From NCBI RefSeq assembly GCF_002096335.1, contig NZ_NCUW01000030.1:372001-436000 (forward strand): a DNA stretch of 64,000 nucleotides. The letters run 5' to 3'. The translations under genes and the position numbers were made by a program. The notes beneath the pieces were generated by a model. It was not told the DNA's origin. It worked only from the letters and a program-made list of their open reading frames with translations, and did no database searches. The first letter of the stretch is position 1. Each line of letters begins with the position of its first letter. Shown here piece by piece: positions 58,606 through 64,000 of the stretch. Source of the DNA: Streptococcus oralis subsp. dentisani (GTDB lineage Bacteria; Bacillota; Bacilli; Lactobacillales; Streptococcaceae).

Positions 58606-60447
58606 TTAACGATAAGGAATTTTCGAACTTTCTATCTCTATATCAGGATTGGCAAGTTTGAGATAAGGAGCAATATAGTCTGCATCCGTAACCTTTGGAC
58701 CTAGGATAACCTTCGAATATTTCAAGGGAGCCAGATTGATGTATACAAATAAATCATATCTGCCATTGTCTTTCGAGCTTAATACAATATACTTTCTGAA
58801 ATCATGATAGTTAACTTTATCAAAAACTTCTAACCCAATTTCTTCTTTCTTCAAGTATTTCTCATTTGATGAATCATTAGCATCTCTATTAATAATATTT
58901 TGTATCTCTGTATCGTCTAAATTAATTAAAATACGATACTCCATTTCATACTCATAGTCTTTAACTTTAAAAAGGTAAGAAATCTTCTTTAATTTCTCAG
59001 CAAAACCTATTAATTCTTCTTCAGCTTTAAGCTCTTGTAATTTTTCAAAAATCTGTTTTAATTTATCAAGAAATTTACCAACATCTGTTTCATCTTTATT
59101 CTCTGACATTAAATCTAAATAATGAACTTTAACAAACTCTATCGATTTATGAGCAACGATATCTTCAAGATAAGATAGATCATATTCAAGGAAGGCGCCT
59201 TGAGATGAATCTGCATACTCCTTCCACATAGGTAGGCTGTCAGATACTGTAGTTAGAGAAGATATAAAGACATTAGAAGTTTGGTATTGTTGAAAAAAAG
59301 TATTATCCATACCCAAATAATCATATATTACTCTTCCTTCCATCGGGTCATTTAACTGCTTGAGATTAGTAAGTCGTAAAAATGGAGGTTGAGTTTCAGA
59401 ATTATTTTCATTTTTCCAGTCTGCTTTTATAAGAAAATTTGTTAATGTGTCAATCTTAGTATAATGTCCAAAGGAACCAATTTCTTTTAACTCTTCAGCA
59501 TCAACAGTCAATTTATAACGTATATAGTATATAATCTTATCTGCTTGTTTTAAAAGTTGTTCAGCGTCTAATGATGAGATAGATTCTGAATCACTTTGCT
59601 TATTCAAGTAATCATTATCATACTTCTCAATTAACTTAATAGCTCGGTTTCGTATGATATCCGAATCATTTTCTTCTGCTATCTTTCGAACAATTACTAT
59701 CGAATCTTCAATCACGTCATCAAAGTTTCTTGATACAAAATCTAGATAGTCACCAATATCTTCAGCTTGTGGATTCTCAATAAAATATTTATTTATTATC
59801 TTTAAGTGCTCAAATTGAAAAATTGAAACAAGCTCATCTAATCTAAGATACCAATATATAGAAAATTCAAAATCAATATCTTCAAAATCAATATTTTCAA
59901 ATTCAAATTTTTCAAATATAAAGTTGATGAACGGTTCTAATTTACTTTTAAAATAGTTTCTTTTTTCTTCTGGTAAACTTTTCTGTCTAAATAGTGGAAC
60001 AAAAACTGAAAGCAAATCCGAATAAATCATTTTACTATTCTCTAGATTATCTTTTAATACTAAATCAATAATTTTAAAGAAATAACTCTCATTTTCAAAC
60101 AATATAGAATATTCTTCATATTCTTTTGGTTCAAATAAATAATAATAAAGAGAATCTAAATACCTAAAGCATACACTCCAACTATATACTTGTGAGTTAT
60201 TTGATAGTATTTTATTTATGGATTCTAAAATATTTTTTTGGATAGTTTTATCAATTTGCTCTTCAAAACTTCTACAAACATCAAGAACAGGTTCAACATA
60301 TTTCAATTGTTCTTCTTCAGATAACTTTAAATATTGATTACTAAAATTTTCAAGTTCGGATTTCAGTTTTTCTTCATTCAAAGAATCAAAATGATCTTCT
60401 AATTCAGATTTACTAAATTTACCTGTAAAATAATTTAACTCTTCCAT
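58606..60447 (-). CDS. DUF2971-type protein with a long N-terminal helical region
   Basis: 613 residues, very AT-rich and full of Asp, Glu, Asn and Lys. Residues 1 to about 310 are predicted all-helical, possibly repeats (SKSELEDHFDSLNEEKLKSE, EFEFENIDFEDIDFEFSIYW) with no family I know. From about 325 the sequence fits DUF2971: FGHYTKIDTLTNFLIK, LTNLKQLNDPMEGRVIYDYL, FISSLTTVSDSLPMWKEYAD, QGAFLEYDLSYL. DUF2971 has no settled activity. AGAAGGAG and ATG lie 19 nt behind the uvrB stop, so it is read as a second gene of that operon. Composition suggests acquisition. Confidence 0.7.
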   Translation of the reverse strand: MEELNYFTGKFSKSELEDHFDSLNEEKLKSELENFSNQYLKLSEEEQLKYVEPVLDVCRSFEEQIDKTIQKNILESINKILSNNSQVYSWSVCFRYLDSLYYYLFEPKEYEEYSILFENESYFFKIIDLVLKDNLENSKMIYSDLLSVFVPLFRQKSLPEEKRNYFKSKLEPFINFIFEKFEFENIDFEDIDFEFSIYWYLRLDELVSIFQFEHLKIINKYFIENPQAEDIGDYLDFVSRNFDDVIEDSIVIVRKIAEENDSDIIRNRAIKLIEKYDNDYLNKQSDSESISSLDAEQLLKQADKIIYYIRYKLTVDAEELKEIGSFGHYTKIDTLTNFLIKADWKNENNSETQPPFLRLTNLKQLNDPMEGRVIYDYLGMDNTFFQQYQTSNVFISSLTTVSDSLPMWKEYADSSQGAFLEYDLSYLEDIVAHKSIEFVKVHYLDLMSENKDETDVGKFLDKLKQIFEKLQELKAEEELIGFAEKLKKISYLFKVKDYEYEMEYRILINLDDTEIQNIINRDANDSSNEKYLKKEEIGLEVFDKVNYHDFRKYIVLSSKDNGRYDLFVYINLAPLKYSKVILGPKVTDADYIAPYLKLANPDIEIESSKIPYR

Positions 60448-60466
60448 TTTATCTCCTTCTAAAATC

Positions 60467-62455
60467 CTACCCCAACGCCTTGACTTCCAACATCATATCG
60501 CGTATCTGAGCTGCCAGTTCAAAGTCAAGCACTTCAACAGCTTCTTGCATTTGTTTTTCTAGTTTCTTGACGAGTTCTTTGCGTTCTTGTTTGTTGAGAC
60601 TATTGATATCAACTTCCTTGTCCTCTTCCTTAGAAACTGCTTTAGTCACGGCAATAAGGTCACGGATTTCTTTCTTAATGGTTTGTGGAACGATACCATG
60701 CTCTTCATTATAAGCCATCTGGATTTTCCGACGACGAGCCGTTTCATCAATGGCACGTTGCATAGACTGAGTCATCGTGTCCGCATACATGATGACATGC
60801 CCTTCGCTGTTACGAGCAGCACGACCAATGGTCTGGATTAAGCCACGTTCGTTACGAAGGAAACCTTCCTTGTCAGCATCTAGAATGGCAACTAGACTCA
60901 CCTCAGGAACGTCAATACCTTCACGAAGGAGGTTGATTCCGACCAAAACATCAAAAACACCCAAGCGCAGGTCACGGATGATCTCTGTCCGCTCCAAGGT
61001 CTTGATGTCCGAGTGCATGTACTTGACTTTGATGCCCATTTCTTTGAAGTAGTCAGTTAAGTCCTCTGCCATTTTCTTGGTCAAGGTTGTGATAAAGGTC
61101 CGTTCATTCTTTTCAACACGGGCATTGATTTCACCTAGGAGGTCATCAATCTGTCCCATAGTTGGTCGGACTTCCACTTCAGGATCCAAAAGACCTGTCG
61201 GACGAATGATTTGCTCGATCACTGTCTCGGTCTGTTCATTTTCATAGTCACCTGGTGTCGCTGAAACGTAAACAATCTGATGCACATGACTTTCAAACTC
61301 CTCACGACGGAGAGGGCGATTGTCCAAGGCAGACGGCAAACGGAAACCATAATTAACCAGCATTTCCTTACGCGAACGGTCTCCATTGTACATTCCCTTG
61401 ATTTGCCCCATGGTCATGTGACTTTCATCAATCATAATCAAGAAATCATCTGGGAAGAAGTCGAGAAGCGTATAAGGAGGCTCTCCTTCGCTACGACCAT
61501 CCATGTGACGAGAGTAGTTCTCAACCCCATTTGTATAGCCCATCTCACGTAACATTTCAATATCATACTCTGTCCGCTGTTTCAAACGCTGGGCTTCTAG
61601 CAGTTTGCCTTCCTTCTCAAATATGGCTAACTGCTCTTCTAATTCTGCCTGAATCTTGGCAATCGCAACTTTCATGTGGTCGTCATTGGTCACAAAGTGA
61701 GTGGCAGGGAAAATCGCCAAATGATCCACTTCTCCCAATACCTGACCTGTCAAAGCCTCAACTTCACGGATACGGTCAATCTCATCCCCGAAAAACTCTA
61801 CTCGAAAAGCGTGTTCATCACGGGAAGCTGGGAAAATCTCCACCACATCCCCACGCACGCGAAATCTTCCCCGTTGGAAATCAATATCATTACGTTCAAA
61901 CTGAATATCGACCAAGTCATTCAAAAGTTTATCACGAGAAATCTCAAGACCTGGACGAAGACTAACCACGCTATCAGAGTATTCCTTAGGCGAACCCAAA
62001 CCATAGATACAAGAGACTGAAGCCACAACGATGACATCATTGCGCTCCAGAAGTGCTGAAGTCGCTGAGTGACGGAGCTTGTCAATCTCATCATTGACCG
62101 AGCTATCCTTTTCAATATAAGTATCACTCGAAGGGACATAGGCCTCAGGTTGATAATAATCATAGTAGGATACGAAGTACTCAACAGCATTTTCAGGGAA
62201 AAATTCCTTAAACTCCCCATAGAGCTGACCAGCTAGGGTTTTGTTATGGGCAATGACCAGAGTTGGTTTGTTGACTTTGGAAATGACCTGACTCATGGTA
62301 TAGGTCTTCCCTGTACCCGTCGCCCCCATCAGAATCTGAGCCTTTTCTCCACCCTCGATATTGTCAACCAACTGCTCAATCGCTTGGGGTTGATCTCCTG
62401 AAGGTTCATATTTTGATACTAGTTTAAATTTATTATCTGTAATTCGATTTATCAT
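60467..62455 (-). CDS. uvrB: Excinuclease ABC subunit B
   Basis: 662 residues; damage-verifying helicase of nucleotide-excision repair. Walker [11 protein letters not shown], beta-hairpin [24 protein letters not shown]-like box [10 protein letters not shown], motifs VSATPGDYE and [19 protein letters not shown], and the C-terminal UvrC-binding UVR domain ([20 protein letters not shown]). An extended -10 TGGTAAAAT lies about 40 nt upstream. Another ATG precedes it in the leader, so I keep the ATG at 62453-62455 with GATGAGG. Confidence 0.97.
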   Translation of the reverse strand: MINRITDNKFKLVSKYEPSGDQPQAIEQLVDNIEGGEKAQILMGATGTGKTYTMSQVISKVNKPTLVIAHNKTLAGQLYGEFKEFFPENAVEYFVSYYDYYQPEAYVPSSDTYIEKDSSVNDEIDKLRHSATSALLERNDVIVVASVSCIYGLGSPKEYSDSVVSLRPGLEISRDKLLNDLVDIQFERNDIDFQRGRFRVRGDVVEIFPASRDEHAFRVEFFGDEIDRIREVEALTGQVLGEVDHLAIFPATHFVTNDDHMKVAIAKIQAELEEQLAIFEKEGKLLEAQRLKQRTEYDIEMLREMGYTNGVENYSRHMDGRSEGEPPYTLLDFFPDDFLIMIDESHMTMGQIKGMYNGDRSRKEMLVNYGFRLPSALDNRPLRREEFESHVHQIVYVSATPGDYENEQTETVIEQIIRPTGLLDPEVEVRPTMGQIDDLLGEINARVEKNERTFITTLTKKMAEDLTDYFKEMGIKVKYMHSDIKTLERTEIIRDLRLGVFDVLVGINLLREGIDVPEVSLVAILDADKEGFLRNERGLIQTIGRAARNSEGHVIMYADTMTQSMQRAIDETARRRKIQMAYNEEHGIVPQTIKKEIRDLIAVTKAVSKEEDKEVDINSLNKQERKELVKKLEKQMQEAVEVLDFELAAQIRDMMLEVKALG

Positions 62456-62545
62456 GATTGCCTCATCTGCATTTTTCTATCCTTCTATTTTACCATAAAT
62501 TTACTTTTCAGACTCCTCTCTAAGTTGATAAGAGCAAGGATTCTA

Positions 62546-62562
62546 TGTTACATTTTCTTACA
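62546..62562. promoter_or_regulatory. GlnR box upstream of glnP
   Basis: TGTTACATTTTCTTACA is an exact match to the GlnR operator TGTNAN7TNACA. It lies about 30 bp upstream of the middle of the -35, the usual place for GlnR control of glutamine-uptake genes. Confidence 0.8.
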
Positions 62563-62577
62563 TAAAAACCATAAAAT

Positions 62578-62606
62578 TTGCCTTTTCATTCATTTTCTGA
62601 TATAAT
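62578..62606 (+). promoter_or_regulatory. glnP promoter
   Basis: -35 TTGCCT (62578-62583), 17 nt, -10 TATAAT (62601-62606) in TGATATAAT (extended -10). Confidence 0.7.
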
Positions 62607-62635
62607 GGGAAAATATTCGGAAAAGGAGACTAAAA

Positions 62636-64000
62636 ATGAAGAAAAAAATACTAGCATGTTTGCTCATTTTATTTCCCATTTTCTCACTAGGTATGGCAAA
62701 AGCTGATACTGTTAAGATTGTGTCTGATACAGCTTACGCACCTTTTGAGTTTAAAGATTCAGATCAAACCTATAAAGGGATTGATGTTGATATTATCAAT
62801 AAAGTCGCAGAAATCAAAGGGTGGAACATCCAAATGTCTTATCCTGGCTTTGATGCAGCTGTAAATGCGGTGCAGTCAGGCCAAGCAGATGCTATTATGG
62901 CAGGTATGACAAAAACAAAAGAACGTGAAAATGTCTTTACCATGTCTGATACATATTATGATACAAAAGTTGTCATTGCTACCACAAAGGCAAATAAAAT
63001 CACCAAATATGAGGAACTTAGCGGAAAAACAGTTGGAGTTAAGAACGGAACTGCCGCCCAACGTTTCCTCGAAAGTATCAAAGATAAATACGGTTTCTCT
63101 ATCAAAACCTTTGATACAGGCGATTTGATGAATAACAGTCTAAGTGCTGGTGCTGTAAATGCCATCATGGATGATAAACCTGTTATTGAGTATGCGATTA
63201 ACCAAGGACAAGATCTCAGCATCAATATGGATGGTGAGGCTGTTGGAAGCTTTGCCTTTGGTGTCAAGAAAGGAAGCAAGTATGAACACTTGGTTACCGA
63301 GTTTAACGAAGCCCTAGCACAAATGAAAAAGGATGGTAGCTTGGAGCAAATCATCCAAAAATGGACCGCTTCTACAACTACGGCAAGCCCAACGACAACT
63401 ACTGCTGCTGGACAAAAAGCTACTCCAGTGAAAAGCAAGTACATTATTGCCAGCGACTCATCTTTTGCCCCATTCGTCTTTCAAAATTCAAGCAATCAAT
63501 ACACTGGTATTGATATGGACCTCATCAAGGCCATTGCCAAAGATCAAGGTTTTGAAATTGAAATTACTAACCCAGGATTTGACGCAGCCATTAGTGCTGT
63601 TCAAGCAGGACAAGCAGATGGTATCATTGCTGGTATGTCTGTAACAGATGCCCGTAAGGAAACCTTCGACTTCTCAGAATCATACTACACAGCAAATACG
63701 ATTCTCGGTGTGAAAGAATCAAGCACCATTGCTTCTTATGAAGACCTCAAGGATAAAACTGTCGGTGTTAAAAACGGGACTGCTTCTCAAACATTCCTTA
63801 CTGAAAACCAAAGCAAATACGGCTATAAGATTAAAACCTTTGCAGATGGCGCATCAATGTATGACAGTCTGAACACTGGCTCTATTGATGCCGTGATGGA
63901 TGATGAGCCTGTTCTCAAATATTCTATCAGTCAAGGGCAAAAATTGAAAACGCCAATCGCTGGAACTCCAATCGGTGAAACTGCCTTTGCGGTTAAAAAA
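62636..64000 (+). CDS. glnP: Glutamine ABC transporter, fused substrate-binding/permease protein (5' part)
   Basis: 455 codons to the window end. Signal sequence MKKKILACLLILFPIFSLGM, then two solute-binding domains in tandem: first about 24-245 (VKIVSDTAYAPFEFKD...), a Thr/Ser-rich linker (STTTASPTTTTAAG), second from about 265 (YIIASDSSFAPFVFQN). This is the GlnP layout in lactococci and streptococci, where a permease domain follows. Its partner GlnQ should lie downstream outside the window. Start ATG 62636 after AAAGGAG; the GlnR box above it supports the glutamine assignment. The first domain lacks a lipobox, so it is membrane-tethered via the permease. Confidence 0.93.
   Translation, partial: MKKKILACLLILFPIFSLGMAKADTVKIVSDTAYAPFEFKDSDQTYKGIDVDIINKVAEIKGWNIQMSYPGFDAAVNAVQSGQADAIMAGMTKTKERENVFTMSDTYYDTKVVIATTKANKITKYEELSGKTVGVKNGTAAQRFLESIKDKYGFSIKTFDTGDLMNNSLSAGAVNAIMDDKPVIEYAINQGQDLSINMDGEAVGSFAFGVKKGSKYEHLVTEFNEALAQMKKDGSLEQIIQKWTASTTTASPTTTTAAGQKATPVKSKYIIASDSSFAPFVFQNSSNQYTGIDMDLIKAIAKDQGFEIEITNPGFDAAISAVQAGQADGIIAGMSVTDARKETFDFSESYYTANTILGVKESSTIASYEDLKDKTVGVKNGTASQTFLTENQSKYGYKIKTFADGASMYDSLNTGSIDAVMDDEPVLKYSISQGQKLKTPIAGTPIGETAFAVKK

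Noticed and set aside
58479-58661. 60-codon plus-strand open frame near the gene remnants
   Set aside because: Antisense shadow of the minus-strand remnants and of the DUF2971 3' end.

Overview
The window is chromosome from a mitis-group Streptococcus (S. mitis / S. oralis / S. pneumoniae relatives). The evidence is low GC, AAGGAG-type ribosome binding sites, TGnTATAAT extended -10 promoters, the vicRKX, mutX-ung, coaB-coaC, niaX-niaR and glgBCDA clusters in streptococcal form, and proteins that read like pneumococcal ones. Several gene blocks are ones I recall from S. pneumoniae but joined in a different order, so I favour a mitis/oralis-type genome over S. pneumoniae; this rests on memory, not on a search.

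Layout, mostly on the minus strand. 1-5050: a 2-oxoacid (acetoin/pyruvate) dehydrogenase operon acoA-B-C-L, with two tandem structured repeats between acoB and acoC. 5074-9017: ung-mutX-pyrC-MATE exporter. 9016-14090: a patchwork of accessory genes (HAD phosphatase, an unrecognised AT-rich gene, a membrane protein, a ClbS/DfsB-like gene, a frameshifted BtrH-like gene, an AraC regulator). 14089-18490: cysteine-cluster protein, enolase, YueI-like protein, glycerate kinase, serB. 18462-24190: glycogen operon glgB-C-D-A under a strong promoter with a CcpA cre site. 24345-34600: lipoprotein, pullulanase, ligA, MFS exporter, Rgg regulator, ABC-F ATPase and a second lipoprotein. 34880-37160: phosphoglucomutase and a thioredoxin-like protein.

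37157-41250: the essential vicR-K-X signalling operon and mutY. 41296-44805: relQ-nadK-rluD-pta. 44845-50236: CYTH protein, prs, cysteine desulfurase, two small conserved proteins, rex, a class I glutamine amidotransferase, then radC. 50279-54540: pcrA and fhs. 54638-57769: coenzyme A and niacin supply (coaB, coaC, a probable pantothenate ECF component, niaX, niaR). 57766-62455: NUDIX hydrolase, gene remnants, a DUF2971-type gene directly behind uvrB, then uvrB. 62546-64000: glnP, open at the window edge, with a perfect GlnR box.

Themes: carbon storage (pgm, glgBCDA, pulA), central carbon (eno, pta, aco complex), DNA repair (ung, mutX, mutY, ligA, pcrA, radC, uvrB) and vitamin or nucleotide cofactors. 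The most interesting signals are not classic mobile elements. They are (i) five genes whose start codon lies exactly six bases after a -10 box, predicting leaderless mRNAs; (ii) a roughly 110-nt structured repeat in three copies with compensating stem changes; (iii) four back-to-back hairpins after enolase; (iv) a hairpin hiding the radC ribosome binding site; and (v) AT-rich unrecognised genes, one of them 19 nt behind uvrB. I found no tRNA, rRNA, CRISPR array, insertion sequence or complete phage element.
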